Of a DNA stretch of 64,000 bases, positions 43,859-52,158 are shown piece by piece; position 1 is the stretch's first letter, and the number at the start of each line of letters is the position of its first letter. The notes beneath the pieces were generated by a model. The model did not search any database and was not told the origin of the DNA. It saw only the letters and a program-made list of their open reading frames with translations. The translations under genes were made by a program, and so were the position numbers. This DNA is from CAVQBJ01 sp963724405 (GTDB lineage: Bacteria > Actinomycetota > Thermoleophilia > Solirubrobacterales > Solirubrobacteraceae): contig CAVRUQ010000006.1 of assembly GCA_963724405.1 (NCBI GenBank), positions 248,001 to 312,000 of the forward strand, written 5' to 3'.

Positions 43859-45178
43859 GTGGCCACAGCAGATCGCAACGGCCGCACACCGCGGGTGGCG
43901 CTCGTGCTGCCGGGTGGGGGCGCGCGCGGGGCGTACGAGATCGGCGCCCTCTCGGTGCTGCTCCCCGCCCTGCACGAGCGCGGCGAGCACGTGTCGATCC
44001 TGTGCGGCACCAGCGTCGGCGCGCTCAACGCGGCATTGCTCGGCTCGCTCGCCGCCGAGCCGGTGAGCACCCAGGTCGAGCAGTCGCTCGAGCGCTGGCG
44101 CACGATGCGCAAGGGCGACGTGATCGCGCCGATCATCGGGCCGCGGAGCCTGCTCACCGTGGCGCGCCTGATCGGCGAGGCGCTCGAGGTCCCCGGGCTG
44201 CGCCTCGGCAGCCTGCTCGACCCGTCGCCCATCCGCGGCAACATCCAGCGCTGGATCGACTGGCTCGCACTCCATCGCAACGTGCGCAACGGCGTGATCG
44301 ACGCCGTCTGCGTCGTCGCGACGGCCCTGTCGACGGGGACGTCGGTCGCGTTCGTCGAGAGCCGGCAGCGGCCACCCCGGGCCCGCGCCGGCGACGACGT
44401 GCGCTACGTGCGCAGCGCGCTCGGCGGCGAGCACGTGCGGGCCTCGGCGGCCATCCCGCTCCTGTTCCCGCCGGTCAAGGTCGATCAGCCCCTGTCGGCG
44501 GCGGACCACTACGTCGACGGCGGGACGCGGCTGAACAGCCCGATCAAGCCCGCGCTCGCGCTCGGCGCGGAACGCGTGATCGTGGTCGGCTTCGAGCCCT
44601 TCGGCGCCCACTCGCGGCCGCCCGCGCGGACGGGAGCACCCCGTCTGGCCGACGTCGCGGCGAACGTGATCGACGGGCTGCTCGTCGACCAGGTGCGCAA
44701 CGACCTGCACCGGCTGGCGGCGATCAACTCGTTCTTCGTCGAGGCGCCGACGAGCGGAACCTCGCGCTCGGCGCTCGCCTACCGCACGGCCCACGGCCAG
44801 AATCCCTATCGCCGCGTCTCCTACGCGCTCGTCGCCCCGGCTCAGCCGGGCGAGATCGGGGCGCTGGCCGAGCGCGTGTTCACCGAGCGTTACGGCGGGC
44901 TGCGCGGGCTGCGCGACCCGGACTTCCCGCTCATGTCACGGCTGCTCGGGGGCCAGACGCGCAGCCGCGGAGAGCTGCTCTCGTTCCTGCTCTTCGAGCG
45001 CACCTTCGTCGAGGCGCTCATCGAGGCCGGCCGGCGCGACGCCGAGCGGTGGCTCGGGCGCCATCCGCGCTTCTGGTGCAGCGATGCCAGCCACGACCTC
45101 AACGTCGACGCTCACGACGAGGCGCGCGTGCGCGAGCAGCACACGCTCGACGAGTTCCGCCAGTTGCGCCGCCGCTGA
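43859..45178 (+). CDS. Patatin-like phospholipase
   Basis: GTG 43859 has GGAGGA 9 nt upstream; longer starts (43736, 43823) have no such site. The 439-residue product carries the patatin hallmarks: oxyanion loop LPGGGARGAYEIGAL (GGGARG at 19-24), nucleophile elbow CGTSVGALNAALLG (Ser52), and the catalytic Asp in HYVDGGTRLNSPIKPAL. These form the Ser-Asp dyad of lipid acyl hydrolases. Beyond the core (about residue 290) is a basic/helical C-terminal region that may contact membranes. There is no signal peptide, so it is cytosolic or peripheral. It is convergent with the cupredoxin gene 7 bp away. Confidence 0.88.
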   Translation: MATADRNGRTPRVALVLPGGGARGAYEIGALSVLLPALHERGEHVSILCGTSVGALNAALLGSLAAEPVSTQVEQSLERWRTMRKGDVIAPIIGPRSLLTVARLIGEALEVPGLRLGSLLDPSPIRGNIQRWIDWLALHRNVRNGVIDAVCVVATALSTGTSVAFVESRQRPPRARAGDDVRYVRSALGGEHVRASAAIPLLFPPVKVDQPLSAADHYVDGGTRLNSPIKPALALGAERVIVVGFEPFGAHSRPPARTGAPRLADVAANVIDGLLVDQVRNDLHRLAAINSFFVEAPTSGTSRSALAYRTAHGQNPYRRVSYALVAPAQPGEIGALAERVFTERYGGLRGLRDPDFPLMSRLLGGQTRSRGELLSFLLFERTFVEALIEAGRRDAERWLGRHPRFWCSDASHDLNVDAHDEARVREQHTLDEFRQLRRR

Positions 45179-45185
45179 CGCGCCC

Positions 45186-45530
45186 CTAGTGGACGACGAT
45201 CGATCCGCCCATCCACGAGTGCAGCGTGCACGTGTACGTGAACGTGCCGGATCGGGTGAAGCGCACCGTCCAGGTGCCGGACTTCTTGACCGGCGAACTG
45301 CGGAAGCCCGTCGCGAAGACGTTGTGCAGCACGGAACCGTCATCGAACACCCAGGTCACCGTGTCGTTGCGGCGCACGACGAGCCGGCCGGGCGAGTACG
45401 CGTAGTTCTTGATGATCACGCGGTGGTTGGCGGCCGCGTGGGCCCGCTGTCCGCCCGCGAGGGCGGCGGCCGGCAACGCGACGGCGAGCGCCGCCGCCAC
45501 GACGCCGATCGCAGTGATGACGCGACGCAT
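45186..45530 (-). CDS. Small exported cupredoxin
   Basis: The 114-residue product has a signal peptide (VITAIGVVAAALAVALPAAALA) and a single plastocyanin-like domain. The four type-1 copper ligands are all visible: His in GSVLHNVFA, then Cys, His and Met in YTCTLHSWMGG. The barrel starts HRVIIKNYAYSPGRLVVRRND and ends SIVVH. It likely shuttles electrons outside the membrane or binds copper. No oxidase or electron-transfer partner is next to it; the upstream gene is a DNA methyltransferase on the same strand. Confidence 0.85.
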   Translation of the reverse strand: MRRVITAIGVVAAALAVALPAAALAGGQRAHAAANHRVIIKNYAYSPGRLVVRRNDTVTWVFDDGSVLHNVFATGFRSSPVKKSGTWTVRFTRSGTFTYTCTLHSWMGGSIVVH

Positions 45531-45583
45531 GCGATCGAGGATAGCCCACCGGCACCGGGCGATCGTCCGGTTCCGGACGCGCG

Positions 45584-46471
45584 TCAGGCCGATGTGGCGA
45601 GGGCTCCGGCGGCGAGGCGGCGCGCCATGACGGCGACGGCGTCCGGGCTGCGGTCGACGAGCACGAAGCGGCGCTCGAGCGCCCGGCAGACCGCCCCGAG
45701 CGTCCCCGACCCGGCGAAGAAGTCCAGGCACCAGCCACCGGGCCGCGAGGACGCGGCCACGAATCGGCGCACGAGCCCCTCGGGTTTCTGGGTCGGGTAG
45801 CCGGTGCGCTCTCGGCCGTTGGTGGGCACGATCGTGTGCCAGATCACGTCGGTGGGCATCTTGCCCCGGGCCGCCTTCTCCGGGGTCACGAGGCCGGGCG
45901 CCATGTACGGCTCGCGCTCGACCGCGTCGCCGTCGAAGTGGTAGCGCGCCCGGTCGCGCACGTAGACGAGGATCGTGTCGTGCTTGGCCGGCCAGCGGTT
46001 GCGCGGCTTGGCGCCATAGTCGTAGGCCCAGATGAGCTCGTTCAGGAAGCACTCGCGCCCGAAGATCTCGTCGAGCAGCAGCTTGCAGTAGTGCGCCTCG
46101 CGGTAGTCGATGTGGAAGTACAGCGTGCCGTGTGGCGCGAGCAGCGAGCGCGCGGCCTCCAGGCGCGGGGCGAGGAAGCGCAGGTAGTCGCCGAACTCGT
46201 CGGCGAAGGACAGCGTCTGCAGCATCCGCGACCGGTAGCGCCGCCCGCCGAAGCCGGTCCGGTCCCCGCCGGCCTCGTCGCGCGCGACGGACAGACGGGC
46301 GTGACGCTGCTCGCGCCCGGTGTTGAACGGCGGGTCGATGTACACGAGGTCGAAGGACCGGGCGGGCAGGCGCGGGAGAACGTCGGCGTTGTCGCCCTCG
46401 ATGATGAGGTCGTCATCGAGAACGAGCGGCGCCGCGTCCGGCGCGCCGGGCCGGGCGTCGAGGATGCGCAT
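45584..46471 (-). CDS. Orphan site-specific DNA methyltransferase (beta-class amino-methyltransferase)
   Basis: The 295-residue protein has the target-base motif first (FDLVYIDPPFNTG, catalytic DPPF at 46-49) and the S-adenosylmethionine-binding motif last (CLDFFAGSGTLGAVCRAL), the order of beta-class N6-adenine or N4-cytosine methyltransferases. In between are LAPHGTLYFHIDYREAHY, NELIWAYDYGAKPRNRWPAKHD and the TGYPTQKPEGLVRRFV motif (motif X). No restriction endonuclease, specificity subunit or helicase gene is adjacent, so it is probably regulatory or a solitary remnant. Recognition sequence cannot be inferred. Confidence 0.85.
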   Translation of the reverse strand: MRILDARPGAPDAAPLVLDDDLIIEGDNADVLPRLPARSFDLVYIDPPFNTGREQRHARLSVARDEAGGDRTGFGGRRYRSRMLQTLSFADEFGDYLRFLAPRLEAARSLLAPHGTLYFHIDYREAHYCKLLLDEIFGRECFLNELIWAYDYGAKPRNRWPAKHDTILVYVRDRARYHFDGDAVEREPYMAPGLVTPEKAARGKMPTDVIWHTIVPTNGRERTGYPTQKPEGLVRRFVAASSRPGGWCLDFFAGSGTLGAVCRALERRFVLVDRSPDAVAVMARRLAAGALATSA

Positions 46472-46509
46472 CGGGGCCACGCTAGCGGCCCCGGCGGCGA
46501 CCGGCGGCC

Positions 46510-48367
46510 CTACCCCTTCGCGACGGCCGAGCCGGCGAGCACCGCGCCGTTCGCGCCGAGCGCCTGCGCCTGGACGTACGGTCCGGCGCTCGGGGTGGCG
46601 ATCGCCGTCTCGAATCCGCTGCGCGGCACCGTGGCCACGGCGGTCATCCGGCTCGGCGAGGCGCCGGCGAGCACCCGCCAGGCGCTGACGCCGGTGGCGC
46701 CGTTCCAGCTCGCGTACACGGTGAGCAGGCCGTGGGCCGCCGCGCGGGCGCCGATGTCCGGTGGCCGCTTCGGCGTGGCCGCCCACGGGAAGCGGTACGC
46801 GCGGTAGGACTCGTCGCGGGCCGGCATGTGGGCGTCGAACACCGGCTGGCCGGTCGGCGTGTACTCGGAGAAGTACGGCTCGGGACCCCAGCCGACGAAG
46901 GCGTCGCCGTTGGCGAGCGTCTGGAAGTTGCCCTGACTGCCCGCCAGCAGCGGTTGCGCGTGGGTGAACTGGCCGACGAGCGTGGCCGTGTGGGTGGCGC
47001 CGTTCAGCGCCACAACGATCGCGCGCGACTGGTGCTCGACCGCCGGCACGGCGCCGTTGTCGAAGATGCTGATGTTCCCGTCGGGGAGCAGCGTCGCGTC
47101 GTGCTGCCAGGCGGTGACGGTGCCCCGGCCCATACGGAACGACGAGTTCTTGCCGCCGAGCTCCCACAGGACCTGCCCGCTCGAGGCGCTCAGCTCGTAC
47201 ACGCTCCACGTGCTGCGCGAGGACACGAGCATGTCGCCACCGGGCAGCGCCTGCAGGGAGTTGAGATGAAACGCGTCCCAGGGCCACGTCGTCGTCGCCG
47301 TGGTCGGCGTCTGGTAGCTGTTGCGCAGGGCGACGTGGTCGATGCTGTGCCACTCCCGGCGCACGAGGCCCGTCCGCAGGTCGAGCTCCTGGAAGACGCT
47401 GTCGTTGACCGCCGAATCGCTCGGCCCGCCCTCATGTGACAGGTCGCAGTGCAACGGGTCGAACGCCGTCAGCAGCGCCGTGTCGTTCGCGCCGATCTGG
47501 AAGTCGTGCAGGTCGGCCCAGTAGCCGTTGCCGGCGTACACCCGGGCGATCACCTGATACGCGCTGTTGACGATCACGTCGTAGCCCTCGCCGAAGCCCT
47601 GGGGCGGGATCCCGCCCTCCCAGAAGGAGAGCGCCGGCGCACCGTCGTATTGGACGACCTGCAGGTTGGTCGCCTCGGTGCCGGCCGGCAGCGGGGCGAA
47701 CCAGACCGGCTGCCCGGTGTCGTCGAAGATCTCGGGGCCGTCCTGGCCCGGCCCCGAGTACGGTGCGATGAACACGAGGCCCGGCTCCGCCGCGGGGGTG
47801 TTGGCGTCGACCGTGATCGTCGGCGGAGTGAGGTCGGGGCGCGAGACGAAGTGCTGCACGTCACCGGGAGCTCCGGTTGGCTGCCGACCCGGCGCGCCGA
47901 CCGGGATCGGATCCGGCGTGCCGACCGTGAAGCCGTACGCGAACTCGCGTGAGCCGCTCGCCGTCCGCGCGTCGCCGACGACGGTCACGCGCTCGCCCGC
48001 GGCGAACGGCGTGCTCGGGACGAAGCTCGCGCCGTCGCCCTGCGAGTACGGGAGCAAGCCGCCCGGGGTGGGCCCCGGTGCGAGATCCGCTCGCCCCGAC
48101 GTTGGCGAGCGCCGACGGTGTCACGCCGAGCAGGCTGATCTGGGTGCGCGGTGACGCGTCGCGTGAGTTCGGCAGCGGGGACGCCTGGATGCTCGTGCCG
48201 GGGATGACGTCGGTTCGATTGAGCACCGACGGCACACAGGCCGGCGCGCCGCTCGCGCGCGCGACGCCGGTGCCGGGGACGAGCCAGGCCACGGCGAACG
48301 CCGCCAGCGCGGCGAGAGCGAGCCGCGCGGGAGCGCCGGTGGCCGAAGGGAGCGGGCGAACGGTCAT
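46510..48367 (-). pseudogene. Secreted arylsulfotransferase-family protein with a 1-base frameshift
   Basis: ATG 48367 opens a signal peptide (LALAALAAFAVAWLVPGTGVARA) and an N-terminal domain (TQISLLGVTPSALANVG). Near 48058-48068, in a GC homopolymer-rich stretch, one extra base breaks the frame. The continuation in the next frame (LLPYSQGDGASFVPSTPFAAGE) fits exactly. The rest is a beta-propeller of the arylsulfotransferase (ASST) type: GQPVWFAPLPAGTEATNLQVV, WDAFHLNSLQALPGGDMLVSS, TVTAWQHDATLLPDGNISIFDNG (His near the active site), ANGDAFVGWGPEPYFSEY. The intact protein would be about 618 residues. The context of the shift is prone to sequencing error, so the gene may be intact in the cell. 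Confidence 0.8.
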
Positions 48368-48430
48368 GCCGGGGGTCGGTGGCGCAAACACGGCGCGGTG
48401 CGCAGGGTTGCGCCGCGCGCGTCGCCGCGC

Positions 48431-48991
48431 TCAGCTTACGGTGAGGGTGCCCTGCATGCCGGCCTGGCGGTGGCCGGGCACGGAGCAGTAGAAGACGTAG
48501 GTCCCCGGCTTGAGCACCACCGAGAGCGTGTGCGAGCCGCCCTGGAAGGTCGGTGTGGCCGCGAGCACCGTGCTCCCGGAGGCGATCGTCATGTTGTGCA
48601 TCTCGGGCGCCATGTTGGCGAACGTGACGGTCACCCGGCCCGCGCGCGCGGCCAGATTCGGCTTCGTGAAGGCGAGCGCGCCGCTCGGCGCGGCGGCCTC
48701 GCTCAGCGTCGACGTGGCGCCCGCGCCGGCGGGTGCGTTGGCCGCACTGGCCGTGTGCGTGCCGCCCGAGGTGGCCACGGCGGTGCCCGCCGCGAGCGCG
48801 ACGAGCACGGCGGTCACGGTCATCACGAGGCGCTCCCCGCCGACGCTGCTCGGGAAGTCCGGCCGGCGCAGGCCGACCCCGACCGAGATCACGATCGCCC
48901 ACAGGGCGAGCGCGCCGCCGGCGATGTAGAACGGGGTCTTGTTCTTCTCCGCGGCCAGGACCGGCACCACATGGAGGAGCGTGCTCATCAT
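48431..48991 (-). CDS. Membrane-anchored cupredoxin
   Basis: The 186-residue product has two membrane helices (about 18-36 and 47-66) followed by an Ala/Ser-rich linker and a cupredoxin domain. Copper ligands are visible as His in APEMHNMTIAS and Cys, His, Met in VFYCSVPGHRQAGMQG, the classic C-x4-H-x4-M spacing. The anchoring helices suggest it delivers electrons at the membrane surface or docks with a respiratory oxidase. It is divergent from the pyrophosphatase gene, sharing a 51-bp promoter region. Unlike the cupredoxin at 45186-45530 it is not a free exported protein. Confidence 0.83.
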   Translation of the reverse strand: MMSTLLHVVPVLAAEKNKTPFYIAGGALALWAIVISVGVGLRRPDFPSSVGGERLVMTVTAVLVALAAGTAVATSGGTHTASAANAPAGAGATSTLSEAAAPSGALAFTKPNLAARAGRVTVTFANMAPEMHNMTIASGSTVLAATPTFQGGSHTLSVVLKPGTYVFYCSVPGHRQAGMQGTLTVS

Positions 48992-49042
48992 CGGAGAGGC
49001 GAGACTAACCGATGCGCCCGCGGGTATGCTGCGCAGCGCCGA

Positions 49043-49543
49043 ATGACCGCCCACCGCCCTCGCCTCCTCTGCCTCGTCGAGATCCCGAAGGGAAGCCGCA
49101 ACAAGTACGAGTGGGACGAGGAGCTGCAGGCGATCACGCTCGACCGGTTCCTGTTCTCCTCGGTGGTGTACCCGACCGACTACGGGTTCGTGCCCGAGAC
49201 GCTGGCCGAGGACGGCGACCCGCTCGACGCGATGGTCGTCGTCTCCGAGCCGACGTTCCCCGGGTGCGTCATCGCGGTCAAGCCGATAGCGGTGTTCAAG
49301 ATGCGCGACGACAAGGGAGTTGATGACAAGGTGCTGTGCGTCCCGCTGCGCGATCCGAACTGGAACACGATGGACACGCTCGACGATCTGCCGATCGCGC
49401 TGCGCGACGAGATCTCGCACTTCTTCTCGATCTACAAGCAACCCGAGGGCAAGGTGGTCAAGGTGGACGGCTGGCACGATCTCGACACCGCGTTGCGAAC
49501 GATCGACGAGGCGCGCGACCGCTGGCGCGAACGGAACGCGTGA
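49043..49543 (+). CDS. ppa: Inorganic pyrophosphatase (family I)
   Basis: The 166-residue protein begins LCLVEIPKGSRNKYEWDEE and contains the family I metal-binding signature EDGDPLDAMVV with the required Asp residues, preceded by VVYPTDYGFVPETLA and followed by DDKVLCVPLRDPNWN, the Lys/Asp block lining the active site. HFFSIYKQPEGKVVKVDGW closes the fold. It hydrolyses pyrophosphate to drive biosynthesis. Its TGA overlaps the ATG of the haloalkane dehalogenase (TGATG), so the two are cotranscribed and translationally coupled. Confidence 0.95.
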   Translation: MTAHRPRLLCLVEIPKGSRNKYEWDEELQAITLDRFLFSSVVYPTDYGFVPETLAEDGDPLDAMVVVSEPTFPGCVIAVKPIAVFKMRDDKGVDDKVLCVPLRDPNWNTMDTLDDLPIALRDEISHFFSIYKQPEGKVVKVDGWHDLDTALRTIDEARDRWRERNA

Positions 49544-50424
49544 TGGATGCCGTCCGCACACCCGAGGAGCTGCTCGCCGACCTGCCGGACTTTCCCTTCA
49601 CCCCGCACTACCGCACGGTCGACGAGGGCCTGCGGATGGCCCACCTCGACGAGGGCGACGGCGCGCCGGTCGTGTTCGTGCACGGCGAGCCGACCTGGTC
49701 GTTCCTGTGGCGCAAGGTGATCCCGCCGGTCCGCGACGCCGGCTTCCGCTGCATCGCCCCGGACCTGCTCGGCTTCGGCCGCTCGGACAAGCCGGTGGAT
49801 CTCGACTGGTACACCTACGACCGCCACACGGCCTCGCTCGTGGCGCTGCTCGAGGAGCTCGACGTGCGCGATGCGACGATCGTCGTGCACGACTGGGGCG
49901 GCCCGATCGGTCTGCGCGCCGCCGTCGAGGCGCCCGAGCGGATCGCCAAGCTGGTCATCCTCGACACCGGGCTGTGGACCGGTCAGCAGCGCATGACCGA
50001 CGCCTGGACGCAGTTCCGCGACTTCGTCGAGCGCACCGAGGACCTGCCGGTCGGCATGCTGGTGCAGCGCGCCTGCTTCACCGACCCGGGCGAGGCGGTC
50101 GTGTCGGCGTACGACGCGCCATACCCGAGCGTCGCCGCCAAGGCCGGCGCGCGCGCGTTCCCGCTGCTCATCCCGCGCACCCTCGACGAGCCGGGTGCGG
50201 CCGCCGGCCGCGCGGTGCTCGAGGCGCTGCGGGAGGACCGTCGCCCGACGCTGATGCTGTGGGCCGACTCGGACCCGGTGCTGCCGCTGAGCGTCGGAGA
50301 GCGCTTCGCCGCCGCGATCGGACGCGACGCTCCGGAGGTGATCGCCGGGGCGAGCCACTTCCTGCAGGAGGACCAGGGCGAGCGGATCGGCGCGCGGATC
50401 GCCGAGTGGCTCACCGCCGGCTGA
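49543..50424 (+). CDS. Haloalkane dehalogenase-like alpha/beta hydrolase
   Basis: The 293-residue protein has the haloalkane dehalogenase pattern: VFVHGEPTWSFLWRKVIPP (halide-stabilising Trp in EPTW, 47-52), CIAPDLLGFGRSDKP, the nucleophile elbow IVVHDWGGPIGLR with Asp117 in place of Ser, and the late WADSDPVLP and GASHFLQEDQG segments giving the acid and the catalytic His. An Asp nucleophile followed by Trp is diagnostic for dehalogenases rather than ordinary esterases. It resembles subfamily I. The native substrate may be a non-halogenated or natural halogenated compound. Coupled to ppa. Confidence 0.85.
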   Translation: MDAVRTPEELLADLPDFPFTPHYRTVDEGLRMAHLDEGDGAPVVFVHGEPTWSFLWRKVIPPVRDAGFRCIAPDLLGFGRSDKPVDLDWYTYDRHTASLVALLEELDVRDATIVVHDWGGPIGLRAAVEAPERIAKLVILDTGLWTGQQRMTDAWTQFRDFVERTEDLPVGMLVQRACFTDPGEAVVSAYDAPYPSVAAKAGARAFPLLIPRTLDEPGAAAGRAVLEALREDRRPTLMLWADSDPVLPLSVGERFAAAIGRDAPEVIAGASHFLQEDQGERIGARIAEWLTAG

Positions 50425-50554
50425 GGACGGGATGCGACCCGGCCGCGACTTGCGGCGCGCGCGGCGGTTATGACTGACTGACGTTGGAGTGAAGGGTTGT
50501 CCGAGCGGCGGCGCCTGCGCCGGCGCTCGGCCGTCCACGACCGAGGAGGAAGAC

Positions 50555-51340
50555 ATGTCCCGCCCCAGCCGCCGCATCACCGTGCTCACGGGCGCGGTGA
50601 TCGCGCTCGTCGCCGCACCGATCGCCATCGCCAGCCCGCTCCAGGGCGGTCAGCGCAACCCGGGTAACCGGAACCTCGCCTTCAGCAAGCAGACCCAGGT
50701 CTGGGCGGCGAACGCCACCGACGCCCTGCGCGTCTCCAACCTGGGCACCGGTGGCGCGGTGATCGACGGCTGCCGCAACCTGACCGGCGGGCCGCCGTGC
50801 GTCGAGGTCGTCGGCCTGAAGACCGGTCCGGTGTTCAGCTTCATCGGCGGCGGCAGCGTCGGCGGGACGATCCAGATGTCCAACCCCCTGGCGGCGCCGT
50901 TCACGACGAACGCAACCGGCATGGCGACCGGCCTGAACGCCAACTTCCTCCAGGGCAAGCAGGCGAGCGACTTCCTCGGCGCCACGGCGCAGGCCGCCGA
51001 CTCGGCCAAGCTGGGCGGCGTCGCGGCGAGCAGCTACGTCCAGAGCAGTCAGCTCGGCGGCTACGCCCAGACGAACCAGCTCCTGTTCGCGGTCGTCTCG
51101 CAGAACGGCTCGCTCGGCGCGAATCGGGGCGCGAGCGCGGCGGCGGCCACGGGGGCGACGAGCTACTCGGTGACCTTCACGAGCAACGTCAGCAAGTGCT
51201 CCTACACCGCCTCACCGACGGGCCCGGCACTCGCGAGCGGTTCGATCGGCGTCGCCGGCGACACGAGCAACCCGAACATCGTCGACGTCAACGCTCCGGC
51301 GGCCCTGCCGCAGGGCTTCCACTTGCAGGTCATCTGCTGA
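50555..51340 (+). CDS. Secreted protein of unknown function
   Basis: GAGGAGG precedes ATG 50555 by 7 nt. A signal peptide (VLTGAVIALVAAPIAIAS) is followed by about 235 residues: a beta-rich first half (TQVWAANATDALRVSNLGTGGAVIDG, paired Cys in GCRNLTGGPPCVEV) and a repetitive second half (FLQGKQASDFLGATAQAADSAKLGG, SSYVQSSQLGGYAQ) with AxSAxxLGG-like periodicity that recalls tail-fibre or collagen-trimerisation segments. The last 70 residues (SVTFTSNVSKCSYTASPTG to LPQGFHLQVIC) form a compact disulfide-containing cap. Many actinobacteria encode paralogues of this arrangement; function unknown. It is followed within 3 bp by a GNAT gene. Confidence 0.65.
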   Translation: MSRPSRRITVLTGAVIALVAAPIAIASPLQGGQRNPGNRNLAFSKQTQVWAANATDALRVSNLGTGGAVIDGCRNLTGGPPCVEVVGLKTGPVFSFIGGGSVGGTIQMSNPLAAPFTTNATGMATGLNANFLQGKQASDFLGATAQAADSAKLGGVAASSYVQSSQLGGYAQTNQLLFAVVSQNGSLGANRGASAAAATGATSYSVTFTSNVSKCSYTASPTGPALASGSIGVAGDTSNPNIVDVNAPAALPQGFHLQVIC

Positions 51341-51342
51341 GC

Positions 51343-52158
51343 GTGCCGGCGCCGGGCGAGCGCGAGCGGCTGATCGCCTTCCTGCACGCAAGCGACCGCG
51401 GCGCGGGCGGCGACGTCGCCCCCGCCGCGGTGATCGGCGACGACGGCCACGACAGCGGCGCGCGTGCGTGGACGATCACCGACGGCGGGCGGCCGCTCGT
51501 GTGGGAAGCCAACCACCTGTACGTCGAGGCCGCGGGCGGCGCGAGCGCGAGCGCGCTCGCGCGGGCCGCCGAGCGTGCCGTGTGGCCCGTGTGCCCCTCC
51601 GGAGGCGTCGTGGTGGCGGGCCCCGGCGCCGACGACACGCTGGAGGAGGACTTCGCCGCGCTGGGCTGGCACGCGGCGCCCCACCTGCTCATGGTCCACC
51701 GGGACCCCTCGCGCCTGGACGCGAGCCCGGACGCGCGCGCCGTGAGCGAGGACGAGGCGGCACCGGTGCGCCGGGCGGTGATGCTCGCCGAGCCCTGGGC
51801 CTCGACGGACGTCGTCGAGCAGATCCTCTCGCGGGATGCGCTCATCGCACGGGGCGCCCGCGGCGTCAGCTACGGAGCCGCGTGGGACGGCGCCGTGGCG
51901 AGCTGCTGCGTCGTGCTGCGCCGGGGTGGCGTCGCGCAGGTGGAGAACGTCGGCACGGCGCCGGCGGCGCGCGGGCGCGGCCTCGCCCGCTCGGTCGTGT
52001 CGCTGGCCACGGCGCGGGCCCTGCGCGACGCGGAGCTCGTGTTCCTGTGCGCCGACCCGGCCGACTGGCCGCGCCACCTCTACGAGCGGCTCGGCTATCA
52101 GCCGCTCGGGCTGCTCCGGCGCTTCCAGCCGGCGCTCCCCGGGCTCGCTCAGGGGTAG
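51343..52158 (+). CDS. GNAT-family N-acetyltransferase
   Basis: From GTG 51343 the 271-residue product ends in a clear GNAT acetyl-CoA-binding domain: RGGVAQVENVGTAPAARGRG, LARSVVSLATARALRDAE, VFLCADPADWPRHLYERLG YQPL, where RGRGLAR is the pyrophosphate-binding loop. The first half (residues 1-120) is a less conserved GNAT-like repeat. Acceptor substrate unknown. It is 2 bp downstream of the secreted protein gene and overlaps by 10 bp the tail of the convergent zinc-ribbon gene. Confidence 0.78.
   Translation: MPAPGERERLIAFLHASDRGAGGDVAPAAVIGDDGHDSGARAWTITDGGRPLVWEANHLYVEAAGGASASALARAAERAVWPVCPSGGVVVAGPGADDTLEEDFAALGWHAAPHLLMVHRDPSRLDASPDARAVSEDEAAPVRRAVMLAEPWASTDVVEQILSRDALIARGARGVSYGAAWDGAVASCCVVLRRGGVAQVENVGTAPAARGRGLARSVVSLATARALRDAELVFLCADPADWPRHLYERLGYQPLGLLRRFQPALPGLAQG

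Noticed and set aside
45584..48367. Restriction-modification system
   Set aside because: The methyltransferase is present, but its neighbours are cupredoxins and an arylsulfotransferase-like protein; no endonuclease or specificity gene is visible.
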